Assembly (NCBI GenBank): GCA_021770785.1 | Contig: JAETQH010000008.1 | Location: forward strand, 1 to 64,000 | Length of the DNA stretch: 64,000 nucleotides | Direction of reading: 5' to 3' | Origin: Lachnospiraceae bacterium | GTDB taxonomy: Bacteria; Bacillota; Clostridia; Lachnospirales; Lachnospiraceae | Shown: positions 1 to 8,192 of the stretch, in pieces | Position numbering within the stretch: the stretch's first letter is position 1 | Layout: each line of letters opens with the position of its first letter | Program-made: the position numbers and the translations under genes | The notes under the pieces: generated by a model | Seen by the model: the letters and a program-made list of their open reading frames with translations, nothing else | The model's database searches: none | Told to the model about the DNA's origin: nothing

Positions 1-761
1 CCCTTACCGTCCTGTGAGATACAATGGTAAGGGTGTGTTCCTTTGGTATTGATTGCCGTTACTTTACAGGTGCTTGTTACATCTTTCCGTTTGGCTGCCT
101 GTGCTGCCGTAGAGGAAATATAAACTGGTCCGCCTATGAATGTTACAATATCATTTTTGCCGATTGTTCCACCGCCTGCGTTTCCTCCGCCTGTGTTTCC
201 GTTACTTCCTCCTTTGTACGATATTCCCAATGTCTTTAAGATACCTTTAGCGTATGCTATACCAAAGCCTCTCTGTTCTGCCAATGTGTCCGCCTGTGCT
301 GCGTCCGCTCTGTTGTCTACAAATACGCCCTCGCAAATAATGGACGGTGCTTTGATACAACGGATAAATCCAAAGTAATCAGACCCGGACGAATTAAGGC
401 GGGTTTTTAATCCCCTGCTGTTCTGTCCGATTGCCTTTACCTCCGCTTCAATATTCTTTGCAAGGGTCTTAGATGTACCGCCTTTGTGATAATGGTAAAC
501 CTCGAATCCGTCCCCGCCCCCGGCGTTGTTATGAATATCAACCGCCAAATCCGGGTTAAATGCGTTGCACTCTCTGATTTCCTCGGTCAAAGGGTCGTTT
601 TCATCTACTGTACGGCTCATTTTTACCGTTACGCCGTTCGCCTGCAAGTAATCACGGCAAGCCAACGCCATATTAAGATTTACATCTGCTTCCTTGATGT
701 AGCCGACCGCTCCCGGGTCGCTTCCTCCGTGTCCTACTCCTAAAAATACTTTCTTTGCCAT
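1..761 (-). CDS. N-acetylmuramoyl-L-alanine amidase (endolysin), C-terminus cut by window
   Basis: My translation from the ATG at 759-761 is open to the window edge. It begins MAKKVFLGVGHGGSDPGAVG and shows the Amidase_3 zinc ligands: His in GHGG (about residue 11), Glu about residue 24 and His in DIHNNAG (about 79). The catalytic Glu is in CEGVFVDN. Amidase_3 enzymes cleave the amide bond between muramic acid and L-Ala in peptidoglycan. A Gly/Asn-rich linker then leads into an SH3-like module that closely resembles one inside the tail protein at 9160-10485. AGGAGG precedes the start. It lies just after two holin-like genes, so it should act as the lytic enzyme. Confidence 0.93.
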   Translation of the reverse strand, partial: MAKKVFLGVGHGGSDPGAVGYIKEADVNLNMALACRDYLQANGVTVKMSRTVDENDPLTEEIRECNAFNPDLAVDIHNNAGGGDGFEVYHYHKGGTSKTLAKNIEAEVKAIGQNSRGLKTRLNSSGSDYFGFIRCIKAPSIICEGVFVDNRADAAQADTLAEQRGFGIAYAKGILKTLGISYKGGSNGNTGGGNAGGGTIGKNDIVTFIGGPVYISSTAAQAAKRKDVTSTCKVTAINTKGTHPYHCISQDGK

Positions 762-775
762 AGGGCATTACCTCC

Positions 776-1159
776 TTAAATGTTTATATTGTTTAAATCA
801 ATGGGTATATCCTTTGTTTCCTCGGGGTATCCCTGTTTGATTTTAATAATGTTTTCTGCCTTGGCTTTCCAACAATACAAGGCAATTACTGTTGTTGTGG
901 GCGTGGCTATATAGGTAGCCAAAACCCCGAATTGTGAATAGTCTATAAGCGTTACTTTGATACCGACATACAGACCTATAAAGTAAGTAAAAAGGACTGC
1001 CACTAAAACGGCTTTCGTGAAGTTCGGTTTAGGTATTTTTCTTTTCCCCTCCGCTTTTAACTTCTTATAAAGCCTGTTTTTATTGGCAATCCTAAATAAC
1101 AGGTAAAATACAAAGAATCCAAGGACTACGCCAAGGATTCCGCATATTAGATATTGCAT
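776..1159 (-). CDS. Small membrane protein of the lysis module (possible holin)
   Basis: I chose the ATG at 1157-1159 (starts MQYLICGILGVVLG) because GGAGGAAAAAAGAAT precedes it; a longer in-frame reading has no ribosome site and overlaps the next gene. The 127 residues carry an N-terminal membrane helix, a basic loop (KLKAEGKRKIPKPN), then two further hydrophobic stretches (about residues 48-70 and 80-100) and an acidic tail. The family is not recognised. Size, topology and position directly before the amidase suggest a holin or antiholin, which is inference. Confidence 0.6.
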   Translation of the reverse strand: MQYLICGILGVVLGFFVFYLLFRIANKNRLYKKLKAEGKRKIPKPNFTKAVLVAVLFTYFIGLYVGIKVTLIDYSQFGVLATYIATPTTTVIALYCWKAKAENIIKIKQGYPEETKDIPIDLNNINI

Positions 1160-1173
1160 ATTCTTTTTTCCTC

Positions 1174-1482
1174 CTAATCCTGCCCGTGTGCCTTTTGGTT
1201 TATGTGCTTTTCCACTTTCCCGATTGCTTCCGTCACGGGTCCGTTGCACCCCTGCTCTTTCAATCCTTTTAAGCAGGCAAGAATAGCGTATGTGAGTAAG
1301 CACAATTCATCTTCCATACTCTTAATATCTTCCTTTTCCTGCTTTCTCAACTCTTCAATATCCTTTGTCTGCTTTTCCTGCTGCTGAAACCACTTGATAG
1401 CCTTATAGGCAACCGCACCTATGGCGGATAATGCACCTAAAACGCTTGCAATGGTTATAATTGTTGTGCTGTCAATATACAT
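1174..1482 (-). CDS. Holin-like protein with one membrane segment and coiled coil
   Basis: This 102-residue protein has an N-terminal transmembrane helix (about residues 6-28, rich in Ala/Ile/Gly), a charged coiled-coil region (QQQEKQTKDIEELRKQEKED) and a conserved-looking end with LKGLKEQGCNGPVTEAIGK. Proteins with this ending are common beside endolysins in Clostridia phages, where they are usually left as hypothetical or holin. It lies six bases after the reverse transcriptase stop and starts the lysis cassette. Confidence 0.7.
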   Translation of the reverse strand: MYIDSTTIITIASVLGALSAIGAVAYKAIKWFQQQEKQTKDIEELRKQEKEDIKSMEDELCLLTYAILACLKGLKEQGCNGPVTEAIGKVEKHINQKAHGQD

Positions 1483-1487
1483 CTGCG

Positions 1488-2564
1488 TTATTCCTTTCTG
1501 ATAAATAATTGGTTAAGGCTCTGCCGTAGTCCGTAACTATCGCAATGTGACAATATGCCACGGTATGACGCTATGGAACGCTTTAGCCTTTCCTTGCTTT
1601 CCTCCCCTGCCCTTACCCTCTCAATCTGCTTTTTCAGATTCCGCTTGATTTTTACCGCCGTTTTCTTCTTTAGTTTGCGGTGGGTCGCCCAAATCCTGTA
1701 ACCCACAAAATCAATACCTGTGCTACAAGGTCGTATAGCAGTTTTCTTATTGAGGTTTAGACGCAAGTTTTCATCTAAGAAAATTTGTATCAGTTCCTTG
1801 ACCTCCGCCAAATACTTTTTATCGTGGTGCAATATGATAATATCGTCCATATAACGTATGTAGTAATGCAACCCCAACTCATGCTTGGCGTATTGGTCTA
1901 CCTCATTCAGATAGATATTTGCGAACATTTGAGAGGTAAGGTTGCCTATCGGCATACCTTTATCACTAAGCCGGTCCGATACCTCTACTTCGTCCGGCTC
2001 TTTCCCTAACGGCAACCCAAACTTGGTAGAATCGCAATTTATAATCTTCTCCAATAGGTCAAGCAGTCTTTTATCCTTTATCCTGCGTCCTAAAATCTTT
2101 AATAAAATTTCATGGTCTACCCTGTAAAAATACTTGGATATATCCATTTTCAGATAATAGTACCGCTCCGGCTTCCTTTCAGTCTGCCGTAACCAATACT
2201 GCAACCTGTCCGCTGCCTTATGCGTTCCCTTGCCCCTCCTGCAAGCATAGGAATCATAGATAAAGGACTTTTCATAAATAGGGAATAACTGCCGATACAC
2301 CGCCCATTGTACTATCCTGTCTTTGAACGGTAACGACATAATAAGCCTTTTCTTAGGCTCATATACATAAAACGTATGGTAGTGTCCTACCTCATACGTT
2401 CCGTAAATCAAGTGATTCTGAATATCTATTAAATGCTCTTCGTAGTCCGCATTAAAAATCAATACATCATCTCTGTACCGTTTTCCTTTTCTTGCTTCCT
2501 CCCAAGCCTTATGCAGATTTTCAAAATCGTATATCTTCTCGTAGATATTTTTAATGCTTTGCAT
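1488..2564 (-). CDS. DGR reverse transcriptase
   Basis: This 358-residue reverse transcriptase has first catalytic Asp in KMDISKYF (residue 141) and the YMDD box at residues 238-241. Its motif 4 is IGNLTSQ (about 206-212), ending in SQ as in DGR enzymes rather than the SP of group II intron and retron enzymes. With Avd it makes adenine-mutated cDNA from the template repeat, which replaces the variable repeats. It stands directly downstream of the template at 2784-2896, the standard Avd-TR-RT order. The start is an ATG (cat at 2562-2564) with a modest GAGG upstream. No maturase or endonuclease domain is present, as expected. Confidence 0.96.
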   Translation of the reverse strand: MQSIKNIYEKIYDFENLHKAWEEARKGKRYRDDVLIFNADYEEHLIDIQNHLIYGTYEVGHYHTFYVYEPKKRLIMSLPFKDRIVQWAVYRQLFPIYEKSFIYDSYACRRGKGTHKAADRLQYWLRQTERKPERYYYLKMDISKYFYRVDHEILLKILGRRIKDKRLLDLLEKIINCDSTKFGLPLGKEPDEVEVSDRLSDKGMPIGNLTSQMFANIYLNEVDQYAKHELGLHYYIRYMDDIIILHHDKKYLAEVKELIQIFLDENLRLNLNKKTAIRPCSTGIDFVGYRIWATHRKLKKKTAVKIKRNLKKQIERVRAGEESKERLKRSIASYRGILSHCDSYGLRQSLNQLFIRKE

Positions 2565-2742
2565 TTTTCAAACCTCATTTATATAAAAATGTGCCGTACA
2601 AACCTACTAAGTTTTTAACCCTTTCGGACGTGACATATATAAATCTTTTCGGCTTACGCTTACTAACTGTCTTTACGGCAATACAATCTTCTTCCCGGAT
2701 TCCCGGGAATGGAAAATAACCCCTTTAACCCTTTTGTACTGT

Positions 2743-2764
2743 CCTTACGGTCGTAACCGTAAGG
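2743..2764 (-). other. Hairpin in the TR-RT spacer RNA
   Basis: CCTTACGG and CCGTAAGG form an 8-bp stem around a 6-nt loop, just downstream of the template repeat. A second 12-bp palindrome (ATTCCCGGGAAT) lies at 2699-2710. In the Bordetella phage DGR the RNA between TR and RT is needed for cDNA priming, so structure here is expected. The role of these particular stems is inferred. Confidence 0.5.
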
Positions 2765-2783
2765 CTTCTTGACATAGGGGCAG

Positions 2784-2896
2784 AGCGGAGCGGAAGCCTA
2801 CGTTGTCGTTAGAGTTGGAACGGACGTTATTCAAGTTGAGAGCGGACGGCCCCGAATTGGAAGTATTGTTGAACGCCGACCCACGGATAGGCAACC
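2784..2896 (-). repeat. DGR template repeat (TR)
   Basis: These 113 bp in the Avd-RT intergenic region align without gaps to 3439-3551 (VR1) and to 40786-40895 (VR2). Read on the minus strand it contains runs of AAC/AAT codons (Asn in one continuous frame), the usual template design for adenine mutagenesis. VR1 differs at 14 positions, 12 of them template adenines. VR2 differs at 15, all template adenines. The low-coordinate end (AGCGGAGCGGAAGCCTACG on the plus strand) is unchanged in all three copies and is GC rich, as expected for the initiation-of-homing segment. Confidence 0.96.
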
Positions 2897-2929
2897 ACCG
2901 TAACTTTATGATTATTTCCCAATGTATTT

Positions 2930-3343
2930 TTATTTCTGCTTTTCCCTGCTGTTTACCCATTCCATATAACCGCCAATCATACGACCGATTTCGTCTACCT
3001 TTTTAATCCACACTTCCCAACTATGGAAGTCAAGGCAAGGTTTTTGTTTCGGGTATAGTTTCGGGTCTTTCGCAAGTCGTAGCAGATTTCTTAATACATC
3101 TATCTCAATATCCAAATCCTGTAAGGTTGTTTTCTTGTAATACTTCTTTTCAAGACGTACCGCCAATTCCAACGCTGCATACATAGAACGCCTTATATCT
3201 CCTGCCAATACATACCGTTCCGTCCTCGGAAAACCCGTTAATTTCGGATTTCCGTATAGTATCATTTCGTAGATTTTCTCTTTTATCTCAAATTTTTCAT
3301 TCCCGTTATGTTTCTGCTGTCCGTCTTGTTGTATCTCTTCCAC
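2930..3343 (-). CDS. avd: DGR accessory protein Avd
   Basis: This 137-residue, basic and helical protein matches the Avd four-helix-bundle pattern: an N-terminal helix with KIYEMILYGNPKLTGFP, then RTERYVLAGDIRRSMYAAL, then a DLDIEIDVLRNLLRLA helix and a C-terminal KVDEIGRMIGGYMEW helix. Avd forms a pentamer that binds the reverse transcriptase and the TR RNA. It lies directly upstream of the TR and downstream of the variable protein. The start is GTG at 3341-3343 with a GGGGG ribosome site. Confidence 0.92.
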   Translation of the reverse strand: MEEIQQDGQQKHNGNEKFEIKEKIYEMILYGNPKLTGFPRTERYVLAGDIRRSMYAALELAVRLEKKYYKKTTLQDLDIEIDVLRNLLRLAKDPKLYPKQKPCLDFHSWEVWIKKVDEIGRMIGGYMEWVNSREKQK

Positions 3344-3380
3344 GTTTTCCCCCTGCTTTGCTGATAGAATTTTGCTATAA

Positions 3381-3402
3381 AGGGTGTGCTATCGCACACC
3401 CT
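3381..3402 (-). repeat. Hairpin downstream of VR1 (GATA tetraloop)
   Basis: AGGGTGTGC and GCACACCCT form a perfect 9-bp stem around a 4-nt loop that reads GATA on the coding strand. It lies 22 bp beyond the stop of the variable gene and 36 bp beyond the VR1 end. The second target has an equivalent hairpin at 40724-40743. In Bordetella phage BPP-1 an 8-bp stem with a GRNA tetraloop downstream of VR raises homing efficiency, and GATA fits GRNA. Confidence 0.8.
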
Positions 3403-3423
3403 ATCAGTTATTCAGTATTCAGT

Positions 3424-4467
3424 TTACAGTTCGCAAAAAGCGGAGCGGAAGCCTACGTTGCCGTCAGAGAGGGAACGGACGTGATTCAAAGCGAGAGCGG
3501 ACGGCCCCGAACGGGAAGCATCGCTCAACGCCGACCCACGGATAGGCAACCTTTCGCCGTGGTTTCTTACCCAAATATTATCATTTCCGTATGTTGCGGA
3601 TTCTTCCGGGAATACCCCTAACGCAATCAATAGTTTAGGAATACTTACGCCATTTGCTGCCGTAAGGTTTTTAAACGGAATATTCCTATATCCGTCCCCG
3701 CTTGTAGGATACTGTACCGTTGTGTTGATTCTAAGTCCAGCACTTGCACTTACTTGGTCAATTTTTAAAGTTCCTGCCGTTCCCGGCTCTACCAATCTTC
3801 CGTCCGGCATAATTGCTTTCCATAAGGTGCTTTCTGCCGACATATCGCAATCAAGTTTCATGCAGTTACCGTAAGGAATAATCTGTATTTCTCCGTCAAC
3901 AAGGCGTAATCCACCGGTCCACTCCCAAAGGTTGCCGTTAAGGTCTGCAATGCCTGCCGAATCGTGATTATGATACCATGTAGCCGGTCCACTTCCTGTA
4001 AGTGTCCTCTGTGTTTCTCCCTGTGGCATAATCCCGTGTTCGTAAGCGTGGTAATAATCCTTGCCGTAGTTCGTGTTTCCGTGCGGTACTGTACCCATTT
4101 TCTGTGATAACAGATTAAGCAGGGCAAAAACCCCTGTTTGGTTTAAATGCCAACCGTTGCCCTTTTTCTTGCAGGCTGCTACGGCTTGGTCGAATGTGAT
4201 ATAGTTTCTCGGTAACTTCATACCTAAAGAATATGCCCGGTCATTTTCTACAATATTGGTAAACTTGGATACATATATAGCGTTCTTTTCCTCTCCGTCC
4301 ACGATAAAGAACGGTAACACTTCATTTGTACCGCCTGTGATAATATCGGCGTATGTCATTTTCGGAACGCCTACCATAATGGACGGCATACCAATATCAT
4401 CATAAATAACCTTGTTTCCTGCCCCAAACTGTGCAACCGCACCCTGTAAATCGTCAAAATTTGCCAT
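3424..4467 (-). CDS. DGR variable protein 1 (FGE/C-type-lectin fold), tail tip
   Basis: This 347-residue protein of the formylglycine-generating-enzyme-like/C-type-lectin type has motifs such as GNLWEWTGGLR and a C-terminal GFRSAF, as in DGR targets. VR1 encodes about residues 306-343, including LPIRGSA and VGFRSAF as invariant frame with variable residues between. It follows the tail fibre genes and precedes Avd, so it probably forms the receptor-binding end of the virion. AAGGAGG precedes the ATG. The N-terminal DDIGMPSIMV resembles DDRGIPSIMV of the second target at 40750-41748. Confidence 0.93.
   Translation of the reverse strand: MANFDDLQGAVAQFGAGNKVIYDDIGMPSIMVGVPKMTYADIITGGTNEVLPFFIVDGEEKNAIYVSKFTNIVENDRAYSLGMKLPRNYITFDQAVAACKKKGNGWHLNQTGVFALLNLLSQKMGTVPHGNTNYGKDYYHAYEHGIMPQGETQRTLTGSGPATWYHNHDSAGIADLNGNLWEWTGGLRLVDGEIQIIPYGNCMKLDCDMSAESTLWKAIMPDGRLVEPGTAGTLKIDQVSASAGLRINTTVQYPTSGDGYRNIPFKNLTAANGVSIPKLLIALGVFPEESATYGNDNIWVRNHGERLPIRGSALSDASRSGPSALALNHVRSLSDGNVGFRSAFCEL
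3439..3551 (-). repeat. DGR variable repeat 1 (VR1)
   Basis: Gapless match to the TR at 2784-2896 with 14 differences. Twelve are at template adenines (thymines on the plus strand). Two are not: G to A at 3490 and G to C at 3527 on the plus strand. It covers the last codons of the variable gene and ends 13 codons before its stop counted from the outer VR edge. Confidence 0.95.
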
Positions 4468-4487
4468 TGTATTTTATCCTCCTTAAA

Positions 4488-4838
4488 TTAAATTAACGCC
4501 CACAATGTAAGCGTACATTTTTTCATATCAAACGGTAACGCCCTGCGTTCCGTAATCGGGTTGCCGTCCTCGTCCTCCTGCCCGGTGTCTACAATTTCGT
4601 ACTCCCTTGCAGGGATTGTAACCTGTGCCACATACTCCCTTGCTTCGGTATTTACGCCAACAGTCAATCCGTCCTGTGTATCCTTGCAAATGTCAAGCGT
4701 TACCTCTTCGTCACGCTCCCTTGTTTTGAGGTTTACCATAAGTTCATCATCTCCGAAAAAGATTTTAGAACCCGATACCTCGTAAGCGATTTTCTCGCCC
4801 TCGTTTTTCTCTGCTACAATAATCTTTGCTGCTGCCAT
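4488..4838 (-). CDS. Hypothetical phage tail-region protein, 116 aa
   Basis: Beta-rich soluble protein with a central EVTLDICKDTQDGLTVGVNTEAREYVAQVTIPA segment interrupted by short charged stretches (described here only in part) and an acidic QEDEDGNPITERR loop that resembles a proline-free hairpin. I do not recognise the family. It lies between the tail fibre block and the DGR target and touches the next upstream gene at base 4838, so it is translated as part of the tail operon. It may be a small fibre-associated or chaperone protein; this is inference from position only. Confidence 0.75.
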   Translation of the reverse strand: MAAAKIIVAEKNEGEKIAYEVSGSKIFFGDDELMVNLKTRERDEEVTLDICKDTQDGLTVGVNTEAREYVAQVTIPAREYEIVDTGQEDEDGNPITERRALPFDMKKCTLTLWALI

Positions 4839-5011
4839 TATCTCTTACCTCCCATTCTCTGTAACTGTCTGTATGCTTCCTGCGAACGTACCGCAATATG
4901 TTCCGCTGCTTCCCTCTGATTGGCACTTGCCGACCCACTAACGCCGTAAGCCTTTAATACGGCTTCCGTCTGTGCCTTTCTTTCGTCATTCTTGATAATT
5001 ACGTTTGCCAT
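4838..5011 (-). CDS. Hypothetical small phage protein, 57 aa
   Basis: I chose the ATG at 5009-5011, preceded by GGAGGTTACGCATA. The start overlaps the stop of the upstream gene by one base (TAATG), which points to translational coupling. The product is helical and charged, with QREAAEHIAVRSQEAYRQLQ as its core. No family is recognised. Position implies a tail-fibre accessory protein. Confidence 0.7.
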   Translation of the reverse strand: MANVIIKNDERKAQTEAVLKAYGVSGSASANQREAAEHIAVRSQEAYRQLQRMGGKR

Positions 5012-5505
5012 TATGCGTAACCTCCTTGTACGGTGCATTTTACGGATACTGTCTTGGCGGCCCCGGTATACTCAATCTTAAAACCGTTCAACTGCTTATC
5101 GGTTATCTTAATTTCGCCTATACCGCCTGCGTCCTCTGTACTCGCTTCCACGAATACGGTATAGTCCAAGTTGCCCCTTGGCGTTTTGAGTGCAAGGGTT
5201 TTCTTGGAATTGTTAAAAGGATACTCTTTTGAATTGGTTAAGGTTGCTTCTACAATCTCGCCTGTAAGTCCTGCAATCCTGCTTTCCGCCATTGTAACCT
5301 TTAAAAATGCAAGGTTGGCAACCTCCCCGCTTGCTAATATCCTTTCTTCCAAATCGTTAAAATTCTTTGCGTTCTGCGGTGTACCCTCCTGTATTACTTC
5401 GCCCTCTACGGCTTCGTGGGTAATTGTCCCGTCTGCGTTTTGCACTTCCTTATAACGGTTGGAATACTGCGTTACATGGTCTTTCCAAATTTTAAATAAT
5501 CCCAT
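5011..5505 (-). CDS. Phage tail fibre-region structural protein, 164 aa
   Basis: The protein begins MGLFKIWKDHVTQYSNRYKE, then an EGTPQNAKNFNDLEERI segment found in many Clostridia phage fibre or collar proteins, followed by a beta-rich C-terminal half. It lies directly downstream of gpI-related genes, where P2-like phages encode tail fibre components. Family assignment is by resemblance only; the exact virion role is unknown. Confidence 0.7.
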   Translation of the reverse strand: MGLFKIWKDHVTQYSNRYKEVQNADGTITHEAVEGEVIQEGTPQNAKNFNDLEERILASGEVANLAFLKVTMAESRIAGLTGEIVEATLTNSKEYPFNNSKKTLALKTPRGNLDYTVFVEASTEDAGGIGEIKITDKQLNGFKIEYTGAAKTVSVKCTVQGGYA

Positions 5506-5511
5506 TTCCTG

Positions 5512-5817
5512 CTATTCCTCCTTAAAATTAAAACTGAAACGATACAACACGCCACGTTGTACGCCCTTTAATTTGATTGCTTCGGTCTTTTCCGCCCACA
5601 ACTGATTAGAAATATCATATAACTGTATTTTCGTAACCGTTGTTTGCCCCGATACTTCCGGGGTAATGGAAATGCTTAACGCTACCCTGCCGTCTTTCAG
5701 ACGTTCCCGGCTCTCAATCTTTGCCTTATGCAGAGTACCGTTATACTCGACCTTGGCGTAAGCAATGTTTGTTTCAATGAATTTCTTGAAACTCTCAAAG
5801 GCTCTTTCTGTCAGCAT
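5512..5817 (-). CDS. Hypothetical tail protein, 101 aa
   Basis: I chose the ATG at 5815-5817 (MLTERAFESFKKF) because GGAG lies at a good distance upstream; a longer reading overlaps gpI without a ribosome site. The protein has an N-terminal amphipathic helix followed by beta strands (RVALSISITPEVSGQTTVTK). Family not recognised. It sits between gpI and the fibre protein, so it probably takes part in baseplate or fibre attachment. Confidence 0.65.
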   Translation of the reverse strand: MLTERAFESFKKFIETNIAYAKVEYNGTLHKAKIESRERLKDGRVALSISITPEVSGQTTVTKIQLYDISNQLWAEKTEAIKLKGVQRGVLYRFSFNFKEE

Positions 5818-5845
5818 TTCTTTAATCTCCTTTGCTTTTATTTGC

Positions 5846-7054
5846 CTATAACCGATTGCTACCGCAACGCTTAACCTCATATTGGTAACTTTCGGTATCT
5901 GCCGTTGTTGTCATTCCTTTATCAGATACCCCCGATTCCGTATTTTGGTAAGGCTCTGTGCCTGCCTTTGCCCGTCCTGTCATATCCGCATTATAGGCAT
6001 ACTGCCCGGCTTCGGTATCTGCCGTTGTTTCTATGTCCTGCAATGCAAGTATGGTATTTCTTCTCGGCGTTGTTCCTGTAAAGGTATTTTCAAATACATA
6101 GGCTATAACCTCCGTTTCTCCGACTGCTGCCACGTCCGCCGAATCAAATAAAATATTTCTGTCCGGCTTTGTGCCTGCAAGGTCGGAATCAAACGTATAC
6201 GCCTGTCCTGCTGCCGTTGCCGTTACTGTTTTGCTTTCCGCACCGCCCACGGTATCCGTATAAGGTTTTGTGCCTGCCCTGTATTCTCCTGTCTGCCCTG
6301 TCGTATAGTCATATCCCTGTGTGTCCGAATCGGTCACAATATCGCTATCCTGCGTGGCAAACACTATATTTCTGTCCGGCTTTGTGCCGGTCCGCACAAA
6401 CTCCGTCATAAATCCTGCTGCCTGTGCGTTTATGCTGATAACGGCATTTGCTACCGCTCCAACCGTATTTCTGTAAGGCTCTGTGCCTGTCTTTAACTGC
6501 CCTGTCATTGGTGTAGAAAATAAAAAATACTCCGTTTGTGGCATTACTACCACGCACATAGAGCATTGATAATACAAACCGTCCAAGTGTGCGGTTAGGC
6601 GTTTGTAAATGTCAACCGTCTTTACAATCTCGTCATAGTCTGCTTCCACCCTTGATTTTGTTGTGTCAAGCACGATACGGAAACGGAACGGCTCGCCGTT
6701 ATAATCAAACCATTCCTCGATTTCGCTTTGCGGGTGGATACCCCCTAAAGCCATTTCGACCGCTGCCTTTGTGCCTAATTTCTGATGTACCCTTACGCTA
6801 TCCCGGATAATTGCCCTTTTCGCTTCTATCGGATAATCGTAGTCGTACCAATCAACGTGCAAATCATAGGCTAATACGTCAAGCCATGTTTCGCTTAACT
6901 CCTCAATATTGGCGTATATGATATTTTTCCTTGTTTCCTCGGCAGTTATATGCAGTTCCTCCGCAATCAACCGGCCCAAGGCAAGCATACTTTCATCTTG
7001 CTTTAATGCAGGCGGAAACGTGGTTAAAAAATCAGCGTCCTTTATTTTATTCAT
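5846..7054 (-). CDS. Tail protein I (P2 gpI family) with C-terminal repeats
   Basis: The first about 200 residues match the P2 gpI baseplate family: LTTFPPALKQDESMLALGRL, LSETWLDVLAYDLHVDWYD and KRAIIRDSVRVHQKLGTKAA. gpI sits at the baseplate edge and links to fibres. The rest is at least six tandem units of roughly 30-40 residues, each with a [TA]GT[KE]P[YD]RN-like core followed by a Thr/Asp-rich strand. The ATG at 7052-7054 overlaps the end of the gpJ gene by 8 bases, the usual coupled J-I arrangement. One parS-like palindrome (6321-6337) lies inside the repeat region. Confidence 0.88.
   Translation of the reverse strand: MNKIKDADFLTTFPPALKQDESMLALGRLIAEELHITAEETRKNIIYANIEELSETWLDVLAYDLHVDWYDYDYPIEAKRAIIRDSVRVHQKLGTKAAVEMALGGIHPQSEIEEWFDYNGEPFRFRIVLDTTKSRVEADYDEIVKTVDIYKRLTAHLDGLYYQCSMCVVVMPQTEYFLFSTPMTGQLKTGTEPYRNTVGAVANAVISINAQAAGFMTEFVRTGTKPDRNIVFATQDSDIVTDSDTQGYDYTTGQTGEYRAGTKPYTDTVGGAESKTVTATAAGQAYTFDSDLAGTKPDRNILFDSADVAAVGETEVIAYVFENTFTGTTPRRNTILALQDIETTADTEAGQYAYNADMTGRAKAGTEPYQNTESGVSDKGMTTTADTESYQYEVKRCGSNRL
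6321..6337. repeat. parS-like palindrome copy 1
   Basis: GTGTCCGAATCGGTCAC, inside the gpI repeat region, where the coding strand reads VTDSDT. Identical copies lie at 14977 and 36431, with near-identical ones at 20327 and 29379. Arms GTG-CCGA and TCGG-CAC pair around a central base. Confidence 0.7.
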
Positions 7055-8192
7055 CTTCCATGCCCCCAAAAGCCACATTGCAGTTATTCACGACCGCAAC
7101 GCTTCCCTTGGCAATCTCCGTAAATGCAGGGGCGGTAATTTCCACCCTTTTTATGCCGGATTCCATAAGCATAGCATTAAAATAGGACGGGTTAATATCC
7201 CGCCCCATTTTAGAGGTCTGCCATAATATATAATTTTCTACCGCCAATTCCACCGCCTGCTTGATTTCCTTGGTGCTTGCTGCCTTATCTGTGGCTATAT
7301 AGTATTTTATGTTTATATCAAATTGTACCGTTGTAGGTGCTGCTACCGTTACTTTGTCCGTCATTGGTCTTATATCGTCCGCACTCAAATACTCCTGTAC
7401 CCTGTCTATCAATTCTTTATCCGGCAGTTCCCCGTTATATAGCATAATTCTTATATCTGCAACGCCCGGCGTTGGACTTTCTGCGGATACGTCACTAATT
7501 CGTGATGATACCGACTTGGCGTGATAGGCATAACTTCCACGAGGTCCGGCGGTTGTCCTTGATTCCTCGCTTTCCCTCATGCGGTTATATAATGCCGTGT
7601 CGCTTTCCTCTTCGCTTCCGCCCGCCGTTTTGGTCGTGTTTGATACCTCTTTGAAATATAAAAATTCATCTGATACCAATTTATTAACCTGTCCGGGCAA
7701 AAATCCATTTCCTGCCGTTCCTGCCTGCGTACATACCGCCGATACCTCGGCGTAATTTTCGCCTGCCTTGAATATCAGATACCCGGTTGTGATAAAATTG
7801 ATATATCCGTCTACCGTTACTTCCAATTCGTCCGTAATAATATAATCTTCCGTCAAAGTGGTTGTAATATAGAATCCAAGCGTTGTACTTGCCGTTGTCG
7901 GCTCTAGCCTGTATGTGTTATGGAATATCTCACTAAGGGAATCCAAATTAGTACCCTCGGCGTATCTTGGTAAATTCTGTTTCGCCGATTCATTTATCCC
8001 TACCCTTTCCTGTACTATCACGCTTGCAAGCCAAAGGATAAATGCCCTTACGGGGTCCGCCGGGTAAAGCGTCCGCCCTGTGATTTCCTCATACCCTGCT
8101 ATGAGTTTATTTACCAACGCTTCCGTGTCGGTATCCACAAACTCAACCTCGGGTAAATTACTCGGTATCTTCCTCGTTTCCGTATTCTCCAT
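7047..8192 (-). CDS. Baseplate protein J (gpJ/gp47 family)
   Basis: This 381-residue protein has the features of baseplate J: an N-terminal LWLASVIVQERVGINESAKQ helix, GTNLDSLSEIF, the conserved AVCTQAGTAGNGFLPGQVN and SRTTAGPRGSYAYHAKSVS segments, and an AAPTTVQFDINIKYYI strand. It forms the wedge ring of contractile tails together with gp25 (8158-8499) and gpI (5846-7054), which flank it. It overlaps both neighbours slightly. Confidence 0.93.
   Translation of the reverse strand: MENTETRKIPSNLPEVEFVDTDTEALVNKLIAGYEEITGRTLYPADPVRAFILWLASVIVQERVGINESAKQNLPRYAEGTNLDSLSEIFHNTYRLEPTTASTTLGFYITTTLTEDYIITDELEVTVDGYINFITTGYLIFKAGENYAEVSAVCTQAGTAGNGFLPGQVNKLVSDEFLYFKEVSNTTKTAGGSEEESDTALYNRMRESEESRTTAGPRGSYAYHAKSVSSRISDVSAESPTPGVADIRIMLYNGELPDKELIDRVQEYLSADDIRPMTDKVTVAAPTTVQFDINIKYYIATDKAASTKEIKQAVELAVENYILWQTSKMGRDINPSYFNAMLMESGIKRVEITAPAFTEIAKGSVAVVNNCNVAFGGMEDE

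Noticed and set aside
2745-2960. Open frame across the TR, 71 codons with RGSAFNNTSNSG
   Set aside because: It is simply the TR read in the frame used by the variable proteins; it has no separate ribosome site and overlaps Avd. Kept as template, not as a gene.
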